Origin: RU20A sp042610495
GTDB lineage: Bacteria; Pseudomonadota; Alphaproteobacteria; Rhizobiales; Rhizobiaceae
NCBI RefSeq assembly: GCF_042610495.1
Contig: NZ_JBHGAP010000006.1
Location: forward strand, 62,001 to 126,000
Length of the DNA stretch: 64,000 nt
Direction: 5' to 3'
The position numbers and the translations under genes were made by a program. The notes under the pieces were generated by a model. The model was not told where the DNA came from and made no database searches. It saw only the letters and a list, made by a program, of their open reading frames with translations. Below, one piece after another: positions 1 to 8,052 of this stretch (its first letter is position 1; each line of letters begins with the position of its first letter).

Positions 1-488
1 CGGCTCAGCGCCTTGGCGATTTCGACGCGCTGGCGCTGGGCAACGGAGAGGCTCGCCACCTTGCGGTCGATATCGAGTTCGGGGCTGTCGAGGCTGTCGA
101 GCAGTTCGCGCGAGCGGCGGCGGGCTTCCGGCCAGTCGATGCCGCCCCATGCCGTCTTCGGATAATTGCCGAGAAAAATATTTTCAGCGATCGTCATTTC
201 CGGGAAGAGCAGCAGTTCCTGGTAGACGGTCGCAATCCCGCGCCTGGAGGCGTCGCGCGTCGACGACAGCGTGACCGTCTCGCCGCCGATGCGGATCGTT
301 CCGCCATCCGGGACATAGAGGCCGGAGATGATCTTGATCAGCGTGGATTTGCCAGCGCCATTCTCGCCGAGAAGCGCGTGCACCTCGCCGGGACGGACAT
401 CGAAGTCCACGCCCTTCAGCACCGTAATGCCGCCAAACGATTTCGTTGCGCCCGTCAGGCTGACGAACGGCTGAACAGTCTCAGGCAC
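1..488 (-). CDS. Sugar ABC transporter ATP-binding protein (partial, C-terminus outside window)
   Basis: This is the N-terminal 162 codons of a carbohydrate-import ATPase of the RbsA/MglA/XylG class (CUT2), which energises a periplasmic-binding-protein-dependent sugar importer at the inner membrane. Visible motifs are Walker A (GENGAGKST, about residues 40-48), the Q-loop region (VYQELLLFPEMTIAENIFLG) and the ABC signature LSVAQRQRVEIAKALS. The GTG start at 488 is preceded by GGAGG at a spacing of about 7 bases. The gene runs leftwards out of the window, so the second ATPase domain expected for the class is not seen. It is divergent from a DeoR regulator and an FGGY kinase, which points to one sugar-utilisation locus. 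The substrate cannot be read from this fragment; rhamnose-type loci of rhizobia have a similar parts list, but gene order here does not match well enough to name it. Confidence 0.93.
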   Translation of the reverse strand, partial: MPETVQPFVSLTGATKSFGGITVLKGVDFDVRPGEVHALLGENGAGKSTLIKIISGLYVPDGGTIRIGGETVTLSSTRDASRRGIATVYQELLLFPEMTIAENIFLGNYPKTAWGGIDWPEARRRSRELLDSLDSPELDIDRKVASLSVAQRQRVEIAKALS

Positions 489-548
489 CGGTAACTCCTC
501 CCAGCGCGAATGAAACCGCGGTCGATTCCTCTACCGCCGCGGCCTTGC

Positions 549-575
549 TGATCAAATATAAGCATGAACGATCAA
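549..575. promoter_or_regulatory. Candidate DeoR operator in divergent promoter region
   Basis: The AT-rich stretch between the divergent ABC ATPase and DeoR gene has GATCAA at 550-555 and again at 570-575, 20 bp apart (two helical turns). The first lies in a TGATCA palindrome (549-554). This is a position where a DeoR-type repressor could control both transcripts. It is inferred from spacing and location only. Confidence 0.3.
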
Positions 576-666
576 CGAGCGTCAATATCCGCTGAAAATT
601 AATCCATCTTGCGAAATCGATGCGAATGCTGCATCAAATACGGTCAGGGAGAGAGGAACTTTAATC

Positions 667-1464
667 ATGCGGGTAGAAGGCGCGGAGCCTGAGCGCCACA
701 GGCTCATACAGGAGGCGCTGAAAGAGCGCCCATTTGCGACCGTGAGGGATCTGCTCGACGTTGTCGGCGCATCCCCGGCGACGATCCGTCGCGACATAGC
801 GAAACTGCACCAGGCGGGCGTCATCCGCAAGGTCTTTGGTGGCATCGCGCTGCCGGAGGGCGCGCATGTTCAACGCATGCATGCCCGACCCTTTACGGAA
901 AACCGCGTGATGAACGTGGAAGCCAAGACGGCGATCGCGATGGAGGCCGCAAAGCTCTGCCGGGATGGCGATTCCCTCATCATCAATGGCGGCACGACCT
1001 CCTTCATCTTCGCGCAGATGCTGGCGCGACGCAGCGTGAAGATTTTTACCAACTCGATGCCTCTGGCCGCCTGGCTGTGGGAGAACGGTGTCTGCCACGT
1101 CACCATTGCCGGTGGCGAATTGCACCGCGAGCCGGGCGTGGTGTTTTCCTCCGCGATGCAGGATCCCGATATCTTCGCCTCGAAGTTCTTCCTCGGCGCG
1201 CAGGCGCTGGGGCCGGAAGGCATGCTGGAATCCCACCCGCTGATGGTGCCGATCATCACCGGTCTCGCCAAGCGCGCCGACGAAATCATCGTTCTCGCCG
1301 ACAGCTCCAAGTTCGAGATGCGGGCGCGCTACCCGGTTCTGCCGCTGACGCGCATCGGCACGCTGATTACGGATGATCGCATTTCCGAAGCGCATCACGA
1401 CATGCTCACCAATGAGGGCGTCGATGTCATCGTCGCGTCCGTCAATCCACCGGAGGCCGAATGA
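667..1464 (+). CDS. DeoR-family transcriptional regulator of sugar catabolism
   Basis: This 265-residue protein has the two-part DeoR build. The N-terminal winged helix-turn-helix spans about residues 8-60, with the typical run SPATIRRDIAKLHQAG followed by KVFGG. The C-terminal sugar-phosphate-sensing DeoR-C domain (about 80-250) carries IINGGTTSF and VLADSSKFE, the usual phosphosugar-binding loop signatures. Such proteins usually repress and are released by a phosphorylated sugar intermediate, which fits the kinase directly downstream. The start at 667 follows an AGAGG-like ribosome site. Its stop overlaps the kinase start by ATGA, so the two are co-transcribed and probably translationally coupled. 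It lies divergent from the ABC ATPase and most likely controls both directions from the shared 178-bp gap. Confidence 0.9.
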   Translation: MRVEGAEPERHRLIQEALKERPFATVRDLLDVVGASPATIRRDIAKLHQAGVIRKVFGGIALPEGAHVQRMHARPFTENRVMNVEAKTAIAMEAAKLCRDGDSLIINGGTTSFIFAQMLARRSVKIFTNSMPLAAWLWENGVCHVTIAGGELHREPGVVFSSAMQDPDIFASKFFLGAQALGPEGMLESHPLMVPIITGLAKRADEIIVLADSSKFEMRARYPVLPLTRIGTLITDDRISEAHHDMLTNEGVDVIVASVNPPEAE

Positions 1465-2867
1465 GCGCCCTGTCCCTTACGCCTGCCGCCGCATCCCGGC
1501 AGGGAAACACGCTGGCCGTCTTCGATTTCGGCAAGACGAACAGCAAGATGCTGGTCTACGGCCAGGATGGTTCGCTGCTCGCCACCGCCCGCAGCGCGCC
1601 GCGCTGGGTGATGGACGGCGAAACGCGCATCCTCGACGAGGCGGCCCTGCATGGCTGGGTGCGCGCCAGCCTGACGGCCGCGGCCGCGGAACTCGCCTGC
1701 GACCGCGTCATGATCAGCGCTCACGCCTGCACCTTTGCGCTGATTGCAGATGATCAACTGCTGCTGCCAATCCTCGATTACGAATATGCAGCACCCGACG
1801 CGATCGAGCGGGAATTCCGCGCGCTGAAATCACCCTTTTCCGAAACCGGCTCGCCCGACCTTCCGGCCGGGCTGAACTACGGCCTGCATATCTACTGGCG
1901 CGCCAGGGAATGGGCAGACGCCTTCGCGAAGGCCGACGCGATCCTGACCTATCCGCAATTCTGGAACTGGCGCCTGTCCGGCGCGGTGAAGTCCGAGATC
2001 AGCTATGTCGGCTGCCACTCGCATCTTTGGTCGCCGGAGCGCAACGACTATGCCGGCGTGGTGGACAGGCTCGGCTGGCGCGGCAAGATGCCGGCCTTCG
2101 AACGCGCCGGGGCAGCCGTCGGCACGCTCGACCTGACGCTGCCGGACGGCAGCGCACGAAAGCTGACCATCCACAACGGCGTGCATGACAGCAATGCCTC
2201 GCTCTATTTCTACCGCTCCTTCGGCTACACGTCCTTCAGCCTGATCTCGACCGGCACCTGGGTGATCGCCTTCAACACGGATGCGACGCTCAACCAGATG
2301 GACGGCGCGCGCGACATGCTCGCCAACGTCTCCGTCGACCGCCAGCCGGTGGTGACGGCCCGCTTCATGGGCGGGCGCGAATTCGATCTCATCAGCGGCA
2401 ATGCCCGCGTGAAGATCGGTCTTGGCGAGATCGGCGCGGCGATTGCCAGCGGCCAGATGGCGCTGCCGAGCTTCGCGCCGGGCGGCCCCTATCCGGACAG
2501 TGCCGGCCGCCTCGTCGGCCCGGAGCCGGTGACCGAAGCCGAACGCGCCGCCGTCGGCTCGCTCTACCTCGCCTGCATGACGGCGACGGTGCTCGACATG
2601 CTGGGCTCGGACAACACGATCATCATCGATGGCGGACTGGCGCTGAACTCGGTCTATGCCACGCTGATCGCATCTCTCAGGCCCAACCAGACCGTGCTCG
2701 TCAATGCCGACGCCGAAGGCACCGCCGCCGGAGCCGCAAGCCTCGCCTTCGAAACCTTTGGTGCTTCACCGTTCAAAGATCCCTGCACGCGGGTCACGCC
2801 GCAGGTCATTCCGGGCCTCGACGCCTACGCCGCCGCCTGGCGCGAGGCGGCGGACGCAGGGCGATAG
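1461..2867 (+). CDS. FGGY-family carbohydrate kinase
   Basis: The 468-residue protein is a two-domain FGGY sugar kinase that phosphorylates an imported pentose, hexose or polyol with ATP in the cytoplasm. The N-terminal phosphate-binding loop is AVFDFGKTNSKM (about 19-30). The catalytic aspartate is probably D243 in NGVHDSNA. The C-terminal adenosine motif is IIIDGGLALNS followed by ADAEGTAAGAASLA. The ATG at 1461 is within the DeoR stop (ATGA) and has CGGAGG upstream. Together with DeoR and the ABC importer it forms a transport-phosphorylation-regulation set. L-rhamnulose/rhamnose or L-fuculose kinase relatives are plausible, but the sugar cannot be chosen from sequence alone and no isomerase or aldolase is in view. 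Confidence 0.88.
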   Translation: MSALSLTPAAASRQGNTLAVFDFGKTNSKMLVYGQDGSLLATARSAPRWVMDGETRILDEAALHGWVRASLTAAAAELACDRVMISAHACTFALIADDQLLLPILDYEYAAPDAIEREFRALKSPFSETGSPDLPAGLNYGLHIYWRAREWADAFAKADAILTYPQFWNWRLSGAVKSEISYVGCHSHLWSPERNDYAGVVDRLGWRGKMPAFERAGAAVGTLDLTLPDGSARKLTIHNGVHDSNASLYFYRSFGYTSFSLISTGTWVIAFNTDATLNQMDGARDMLANVSVDRQPVVTARFMGGREFDLISGNARVKIGLGEIGAAIASGQMALPSFAPGGPYPDSAGRLVGPEPVTEAERAAVGSLYLACMTATVLDMLGSDNTIIIDGGLALNSVYATLIASLRPNQTVLVNADAEGTAAGAASLAFETFGASPFKDPCTRVTPQVIPGLDAYAAAWREAADAGR

Positions 2868-2919
2868 GCCAAGCCGTCGCAAGCCGACAGGTGGTGACAT
2901 AACCTGTCTTCCCATGGCG

Positions 2920-2958
2920 CGCTCTTCCAAAGGCCCGCTCTTCCAAAGGGAGGAGCGG
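2920..2958. repeat. Short direct repeat with GC hairpin
   Basis: A 14-bp unit (CGCTCTTCCAAAGG) occurs at 2920-2933 and 2936-2949, a period of 16 bp. The second copy can pair through CCGCTC (2935-2940) with GAGCGG (2953-2958). It sits between the kinase gene and the next promoter and may be a weak transcription end for the sugar operon. No T-run follows. Confidence 0.4.
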
Positions 2959-2981
2959 GTGGTTCGCGTCGGCGCCTCGCC

Positions 2982-3029
2982 TTGTCGAGCACGGCCTCTC
3001 CGGCTATATAGAAATCATCCATTTCTATA
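2982..3029 (+). promoter_or_regulatory. Promoter with overlapping perfect palindromic operator of TA module
   Basis: A sigma70-like promoter is visible: -35 TTGTCG at 2982-2987, a 17-bp spacer, and -10 TATATA at 3005-3010. A perfect inverted repeat overlaps and follows the -10: TATAGAAAT (3007-3015), spacer CATCC, ATTTCTATA (3021-3029). The right arm runs into the TAGGAG ribosome site of the antitoxin gene at 3040. This is the usual geometry for autorepression of a toxin-antitoxin operon by a ribbon-helix-helix antitoxin. Binding is inferred. Confidence 0.75.
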
Positions 3030-3039
3030 GGAGTTCGCG

Positions 3040-3396
3040 ATGTCCTCCACGGTTTCGGCGAATGTCGATGGCAGCACCGTCGCCAAGTTGAAGATGGTTG
3101 CTTCGATGGAAAACAGGTCGGTGTCGAACGCGGTTTCGAGTGCGATTACCGTTTTCGTCGGACTTCCCAAGGGAGTGCGCGACTTCCTGCTCGAGTTGAA
3201 CGCCGATAATGATCAGGACACGATCAACAGGCTCGGCCGCGAAATGATGGCAGCGGCAGCGCGGGTTCGCCTCGAGAAGGCGGCCGGAGACCTGGCCTCC
3301 GAGCATCGGTTCGGGGGGCCAGACGGCACATCCGGCGAGATCGACATGCTGGAAGAGGCGACCGCCCTCGCCCGCCCGGCAGCCCAGCGCCGATAG
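3040..3396 (+). CDS. Ribbon-helix-helix antitoxin-like protein
   Basis: A 118-residue protein. Residues about 4-50 (VSANVDGSTVAKLKMVAS...SVSNAVSSAITVFV) read as a ribbon-helix-helix DNA-binding fold: a beta strand and two short helices. The C-terminal half is charged and probably disordered, as in toxin-neutralising tails. It ends 3 bases before a PIN-domain gene, so the two form an operon. The TAGGAG ribosome site overlaps a perfect palindrome in its promoter, supporting autoregulation. The role (neutralising the PIN nuclease and repressing its own promoter) is inferred from context; the exact family was not named. Confidence 0.72.
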   Translation: MSSTVSANVDGSTVAKLKMVASMENRSVSNAVSSAITVFVGLPKGVRDFLLELNADNDQDTINRLGREMMAAAARVRLEKAAGDLASEHRFGGPDGTSGEIDMLEEATALARPAAQRR

Positions 3397-3399
3397 GTC

Positions 3400-4017
3400 A
3401 TGGATCGTCCCGTCCGCGTTCTGCTCGACGTCAACATCTTCGTCGGCAACATCATCGCGCTGGACCGTGGTCACAAAGGCACGGCAACGCAGACCCTGGT
3501 CTCGATGGTGAGCCGCCACATATGGGGGACAGGTGACCGGTCTCAACTCGTGATCTCGTTCAAGATGATCGATACGCTCGAAACGGTTCTCCGGCGGCTG
3601 CACTTCAGGGAAGACCGCATCACCGCCTATAGCGGCTCCATCGTCGATATCATGCGCTATGGGCCGGATGCGCTCGACCCCTACCTCATCCTCGGCGGAG
3701 AGGAGCGCTTTGCCCTGTCCGACGTGGAGGATGCAGGCGTGTTTGCTACAGCCTTCGGTGCGAGAGCCGATATTCTCGTGACGGATAATCTGAAGGATTT
3801 CGCCAGCAAGGATGCGTCCGTCGTCGATACGCAGACGGTGCACTCCTCTTCCTCCGGTCCGCGACGGCTGCAGGCTCTGCGATATGAGATCGGCGGTGCA
3901 GACCTGATCGTCGCGCACCCGTTCGATGTGATGCAATGGATGCGCCGGGGCTATGACTTTACGCCCGGCATGCTCTGGGATGCCATTCAGCCGCCTGACG
4001 CGGGAACTGCCGGATGA
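3400..4017 (+). CDS. PIN-domain ribonuclease toxin (VapC-like)
   Basis: The 205-residue protein has the acidic PIN nuclease pattern: D10 in VLLDVNIFV, E61 in DTLETVL, D111 in VEDAGVFATA and D129 in LVTDNLKDF, which together would hold Mg2+/Mn2+ for RNA cleavage. It is longer than a classical 130-140-residue VapC, with an extra C-terminal stretch (about 140-205) of unknown role. It follows the RHH antitoxin with a 3-base gap and shares its promoter. It converges on the MerR-XRE-cupin gene on the other strand with only 50 bp between stops. All four acidic positions are present, so the toxin looks intact. Its RNA target is unknown. Confidence 0.78.
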   Translation: MDRPVRVLLDVNIFVGNIIALDRGHKGTATQTLVSMVSRHIWGTGDRSQLVISFKMIDTLETVLRRLHFREDRITAYSGSIVDIMRYGPDALDPYLILGGEERFALSDVEDAGVFATAFGARADILVTDNLKDFASKDASVVDTQTVHSSSSGPRRLQALRYEIGGADLIVAHPFDVMQWMRRGYDFTPGMLWDAIQPPDAGTAG

Positions 4018-4067
4018 GCCATGGCCGCCTTTCCGCTTTGCGATTCCGGTGATCATTGCTCGCCCCA

Positions 4068-4883
4068 TCAAAACGTCGGGGGTGTGTTGATCCAGAGCAG
4101 CACGGTTTCGCCGTCGTGGCGGTTGGTCCAGGCGTGGTGGCGGCGGCTTTCGAAGTAGAGGCTGTCGCCAGGCTGCAGGTCGTGGAATTCCTGGCCGTCG
4201 AGGATGATCTCGATACGGCCGGAGAGCACATGGATGAACTCCTCGCCCTCATGGCGATAGGCGCCCTCGCTGGAGGCGCCGGGGGCGAGCACGAAGCGGT
4301 GGCAATCCATCTGGTTGCGGCCTTCGGCGAGGATCTGCACGGTCAGCCCCGGCGTCGTCTGCGGCCAGGTGCGCCATTCCCCTGATTTCACCATCGAGCC
4401 ATCGCGCAGGCCGTCGTCGCCGGAGAGACTTGAGACGGTTGTGTCGAAGAAGGCGGCGATGGCGTGCAGCACGGCAAACGAGACGCCCTGCGAGGTGCGC
4501 TCCAGCGTGGACAGAACCGAGGCCGTGATGCCGACATCGCCGGCCACCTGCTCCAGCGTCAGGCCGCGCGCGTGGCGCAGTGCCCGGAGCTTGCGGCCGA
4601 TCGTGTTGGTCTCGCCGCCGGGCGCGGGGGTTGCGGCGTCGCCCTCGTCTTCCGTCAGCAGCGCCTCGCGTATGGCGGCGGGGTTCAGGCCGCGCTCGGC
4701 GCGATACCAGGCGATGCGGCGCAGGCGCGCAATGTCGGAGGCGAGGTACTGGCGGTGGCCGCTCGGCGACCGAACCGGCACGACAAGCTGCTGGCTTTCC
4801 CACAGGCGCAGGGTGGAGGCCGAGACGCCGGCGAGCCGGGCGGCCTCGGCGACCTTGTAACGAACCTCGCTCTCATCGGACAT
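4068..4883 (-). CDS. MerR-XRE-cupin fusion transcriptional regulator
   Basis: The 271-residue product has three domains. A MerR-type winged HTH comes first (residues about 7-75; YKVAEAARLAGVSASTLRLWE, then SGHRQYLASDIARLRRI). A Cro/XRE HTH follows at about 95-155 (IGRKLRALRHARGLTLEQVAGDVGI). The C-terminus is a cupin barrel (about 190-265; EGAYRHEGEEFIHVLSG, LQPGDSLYFES, HHAWTN). XRE-cupin proteins such as PuuR control polyamine/GABA genes; here an extra MerR head is added. The gene is divergent from gabT-gabD and is the natural candidate regulator, with a GABA-pathway ligand in the cupin. The ATG at 4883 gives a conventional MerR N-terminus; an upstream in-frame ATG at 4976 would add 31 residues with poorer coding character. 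Confidence 0.85.
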   Translation of the reverse strand: MSDESEVRYKVAEAARLAGVSASTLRLWESQQLVVPVRSPSGHRQYLASDIARLRRIAWYRAERGLNPAAIREALLTEDEGDAATPAPGGETNTIGRKLRALRHARGLTLEQVAGDVGITASVLSTLERTSQGVSFAVLHAIAAFFDTTVSSLSGDDGLRDGSMVKSGEWRTWPQTTPGLTVQILAEGRNQMDCHRFVLAPGASSEGAYRHEGEEFIHVLSGRIEIILDGQEFHDLQPGDSLYFESRRHHAWTNRHDGETVLLWINTPPTF

Positions 4884-5014
4884 GGATGGCCTGACCTCTT
4901 CGACGGGGCGGATGGGCCGCACCCCTTTGCCCCTCGCTACCACAGACGGCGTGATCGATCCGTCACGATTTTTCATTTGAATTCCACCCGCCGCCGGATT
5001 ATCAAAATAAAAGC

Positions 5015-5031
5015 TTGCAGAAAAAATGCAA
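5015..5031. promoter_or_regulatory. Candidate operator upstream of gabT
   Basis: In the AT-rich gap between the divergent regulator and gabT, TTGCA (5015-5019) and TGCAA (5027-5031) form an inverted repeat around a seven-base A-rich centre. It lies about 50 bp before the gabT ATG and could be the site for the fusion regulator. The evidence is symmetry and position only. Confidence 0.35.
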
Positions 5032-5077
5032 ATTATTCTCTCGCCCTGTTGACCTCGACCGTTTCCCGGAGCCCCCG

Positions 5078-6352
5078 ATGAGCACGCTGACCGAACGCAA
5101 GAATGCCGCCATTTCCCGTGGCGTGGGCATGACGACGCAGATCTACGCCGATCGCGCCGAAAATGCCGAAATCTGGGACAAGGACGGAAACCGCTACATC
5201 GACTTTGCGGCCGGCATCGCCGTCGTCAACACCGGCCACCGCCATCCCCGCGTCATCGAGGCCGTGAAGAAGCAGCTCGACCGCTTCACCCACACCTGCC
5301 ATCAGGTCGTGCCTTACGAAAACTATGTCGAGCTGGCCGAGCGGCTGAACACGATCGTGCCCGGCGACTTCGCCAAGAAAACCATCTTCGTGACCACCGG
5401 CGCCGAAGCGGTGGAAAACGCCGTGAAGATCGCGCGTGCCGCAACCGGCCGGCAGGCGGTGATCGCCTTTACCGGCGGCTTCCACGGCCGCACCTTCATG
5501 GGCATGGCGCTCACCGGAAAGGTCGTGCCCTACAAGGTTGGTTTCGGCGCCATGCCGGCTGACGTGTTCCATGCGCCCTTCCCCATCGAACTGCACGGCA
5601 CCACTGTAGAGCAGTCGCTGGCGGTGTTGAAAAAACTCTTTGCCGCCGATGTCGATCCCAAGCGCGTCGCCGCCATCATCGTCGAGCCGGTGCAGGGCGA
5701 AGGCGGCTTCTATCCGGTGCCGGCGCCGCTGATGAAGGCGCTGCGCCAGATCTGCGACGAGCACGGCATGCTCTTGATCGCCGACGAGGTGCAGACCGGC
5801 TTTGCCCGCACCGGCAAGCTGTTTGCCATGGAGCATTACGGCATTGCGGCCGACCTCGTGACCATGGCCAAGGGCCTTGGCGGCGGCTTCCCGATCGCCG
5901 CCGTCACCGGCCGCGCCGAGATCATGGATGCGCCCGGCCCCGGCGGCCTCGGCGGCACCTATGCCGGCAACCCGCTGGGCGTTGCCGCAGCCCACGCCGT
6001 GCTTGACGTGATCGCCGACGAAAACCTCTGCGACCGTGCCGAACAGCTCGGCGGCCGGCTCAAGCAGCGCCTGGCCGCGATCCGCGAACAGGCGCCAGAG
6101 ATCGTCGATATCCGTGGCCCCGGCTTCATGAATGCCGTCGAGTTCAACGATGTCACGACCAGCCTGCCGAGCGCCGATTTCGCCAACCGCGTGCGGCTTG
6201 CGGCGCTCGAGCGCGGCCTGATCCTCTTGACTTGCGGCGTGCATGGCAATGTCATCCGCTTCCTCGCGCCGATCACCATTCAGGACGAGGTCTTCGCCGA
6301 AGCGCTCGACATTCTCGAAGCCTCGATCCTCGCGGCCCGCACCGCCGCCTGA
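5078..6352 (+). CDS. gabT: 4-aminobutyrate aminotransferase
   Basis: A 424-residue PLP-dependent class III (omega) aminotransferase that moves the amino group of GABA to 2-oxoglutarate, giving succinate semialdehyde and glutamate. Visible signs are TTGAEAVENAVKIAR for cofactor phosphate binding, D236 in LLIADEVQTGFARTG contacting the PLP ring nitrogen, and the Schiff-base lysine K265 in TMAKGLGGGFPIAAV (K268 in the E. coli enzyme). Length matches the family. The ATG at 5078 has GGAG upstream and starts the typical MSTLTERKNA sequence; the in-frame ATG at 5015 would add 21 unlikely residues. gabD follows 155 bp downstream. A MerR-XRE-cupin regulator is divergent. Confidence 0.96.
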   Translation: MSTLTERKNAAISRGVGMTTQIYADRAENAEIWDKDGNRYIDFAAGIAVVNTGHRHPRVIEAVKKQLDRFTHTCHQVVPYENYVELAERLNTIVPGDFAKKTIFVTTGAEAVENAVKIARAATGRQAVIAFTGGFHGRTFMGMALTGKVVPYKVGFGAMPADVFHAPFPIELHGTTVEQSLAVLKKLFAADVDPKRVAAIIVEPVQGEGGFYPVPAPLMKALRQICDEHGMLLIADEVQTGFARTGKLFAMEHYGIAADLVTMAKGLGGGFPIAAVTGRAEIMDAPGPGGLGGTYAGNPLGVAAAHAVLDVIADENLCDRAEQLGGRLKQRLAAIREQAPEIVDIRGPGFMNAVEFNDVTTSLPSADFANRVRLAALERGLILLTCGVHGNVIRFLAPITIQDEVFAEALDILEASILAARTAA

Positions 6353-6362
6353 TCCGATACGC

Positions 6363-6406
6363 CCGCCACCCGGCCGGAAGACGCCCGGGTGGCGGCCGGG
6401 TGGCGG
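6363..6406. repeat. GC-rich inverted repeat with duplicated right arm between gabT and gabD
   Basis: CCGCCACCCGG (6363-6373) can pair with CCGGGTGGCGG at 6385-6395, and the same right arm is repeated immediately at 6396-6406. Two alternative 11-bp stems are therefore possible from one left arm. No T-run follows, so it is more likely an attenuating or mRNA-stabilising structure in the gabT-gabD transcript than a full terminator. Confidence 0.6.
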
Positions 6407-6507
6407 CATCGCATTTCCCCTCGCCGGCCCCCTTGCGGGGCCGCGGGCGGACAGGCAGAGGACATCACCCCTTCCGTGATTGCCCAGCCCCGATGTCAGG
6501 ATCCGCC

Positions 6508-7962
6508 ATGCAGCTTCACCCCGCGCTTCTTCGCCATCTGACCGACCCGGCCGCGATCTTTCCGGAACCGCGTGGCAGTGCCGCGACCTTTGCCGTCGTG
6601 AACCCCTCGACCGGCGAGCATCTTGCCGATGTCGCCGATCTCGGTGCCGGCGATGCGACGGCGGCCGTGGCGCGGGCGGAAGAGGCGCGCGAGGCCTGGG
6701 GCCGGCGTCCCGCCAAGGACCGCTCCGCCGTCATGCGCGCCTGGCACGACCTGATCCTTGCCCATATCGACGATCTCTCCGCCGTGCTGACGGCCGAGAT
6801 GGGCAAGCCGCTCGCCGAAAGCCGCTCGGAGCTGCAGCATGCCGCAGCCTATGTCGAGTGGTATGCGGAGGAGGCCAAGCGCATCTATGGCGAGACCTTC
6901 CCGGCACCCTCCGACGACCGGCGCATGATCGTCATCAAGCAGCCGGTCGGGGTCGTCGGCACCATCACGCCCTGGAACTTCCCGGCCTCGATGATCGCCC
7001 GCAAGGTGGCGCCGGCCCTTTCCGTCGGCTGCGCCGTGGTGCTCAAACCGGCCGAGCAGACGCCGCTGATCGGGCTCGCGCTCCACAACCTCGCCATGCG
7101 AGCCGGCATTCCGGCCGAGATCTTCTCGATCCTGACGGCCGCAGACGGCGCGGAGATCGGGCTGGTCTTCTGCACCGATCCGCGGGTGCGCAAGGTGAGT
7201 TTCACCGGCTCCACCGAAGTCGGCCGCATCCTGATGCGGCAGGGGGCCGACCAGATCAAGAAGCTCAGCCTGGAACTCGGCGGCAACGCGCCCTTCATCG
7301 TCTTCGACGACGCCGATATCGATGCCGCCGTCGATGGCGCGATCCAGGCGAAATTCCGCAATGCCGGCCAGACCTGCGTGTCGGCCAACCGGCTCTATGT
7401 CCACGCCGCCGTGCATGACGAATTTGCCGAGAAGTTCGCGGCCGCGGTCTCGAAGCTGACGGTCGGCGACGGCTTCGATGCGAAGAGCACGGTCGGGCCG
7501 CTGATCGATGCGCGCGCACTCGACAAGATCGAGACGCATATCGCCGACGCCTGCGCCAAAGGGGCCACCGTGCGCTGCGGCGGCCAGCGGCTCGGCACAG
7601 CCGGCACCTTCTTCCCGCCGACCGTGCTGACGGGGGTGACGCAGGACATGCAGATCGCCCGCGACGAAACCTTCGGCCCCGTGGCGCCGATCGTTGCCTT
7701 CACGGATGCGAAAGCCGTGATCCGCGAGGCGAACGACACGATCTACGGTCTCGCCGCCTATTTCTATGCGAGCGACCTCAGCCGCGTCTGGCGGGTGGCC
7801 GAAGCGCTGGAATACGGCATGGTCGGCATCAACACCGGCCGCATGTCGTCGGAAGCCGCCCCCTTCGGCGGCCTCAAGCAATCCGGCATCGGCCGCGAAG
7901 GCTCCCGCCACGGCGCGGAGGATTATCTGGAGATGAAGTATCTCTGCATGGGGAATATTTGA
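6508..7962 (+). CDS. gabD: NAD(P)-dependent succinate-semialdehyde dehydrogenase
   Basis: A 484-residue aldehyde dehydrogenase that oxidises succinate semialdehyde to succinate, completing GABA breakdown after GabT. Catalytic features are N157 in TPWNFPASM, E256 in LSLELGGNAPF and the nucleophile C290 in NAGQTCVSANR; the cofactor-binding loop is VSFTGSTEVGR. Length and the C-terminal KYLCMGNI match GabD. The ATG at 6508 has AGGA six bases upstream. An in-frame ATG at 6493 lacks a ribosome site and would only add five residues. It is probably read with gabT across the inverted repeat, possibly at reduced level. Confidence 0.95.
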   Translation: MQLHPALLRHLTDPAAIFPEPRGSAATFAVVNPSTGEHLADVADLGAGDATAAVARAEEAREAWGRRPAKDRSAVMRAWHDLILAHIDDLSAVLTAEMGKPLAESRSELQHAAAYVEWYAEEAKRIYGETFPAPSDDRRMIVIKQPVGVVGTITPWNFPASMIARKVAPALSVGCAVVLKPAEQTPLIGLALHNLAMRAGIPAEIFSILTAADGAEIGLVFCTDPRVRKVSFTGSTEVGRILMRQGADQIKKLSLELGGNAPFIVFDDADIDAAVDGAIQAKFRNAGQTCVSANRLYVHAAVHDEFAEKFAAAVSKLTVGDGFDAKSTVGPLIDARALDKIETHIADACAKGATVRCGGQRLGTAGTFFPPTVLTGVTQDMQIARDETFGPVAPIVAFTDAKAVIREANDTIYGLAAYFYASDLSRVWRVAEALEYGMVGINTGRMSSEAAPFGGLKQSGIGREGSRHGAEDYLEMKYLCMGNI

Positions 7963-8052
7963 GAGCTGATGAGGGGCATGCCATCGCTCGTTTGGAGTGA
8001 GGGCAAGCGCGTGCTCATGTGCGAAAGGCCTCGCTTCCGGGCAGGGCCTTCG

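Noticed and set aside
661..1398. Minus-strand open frame of 245 codons opposite deoR
   Set aside because: It lacks any recognised domain and is fully antisense to a clear DeoR protein.
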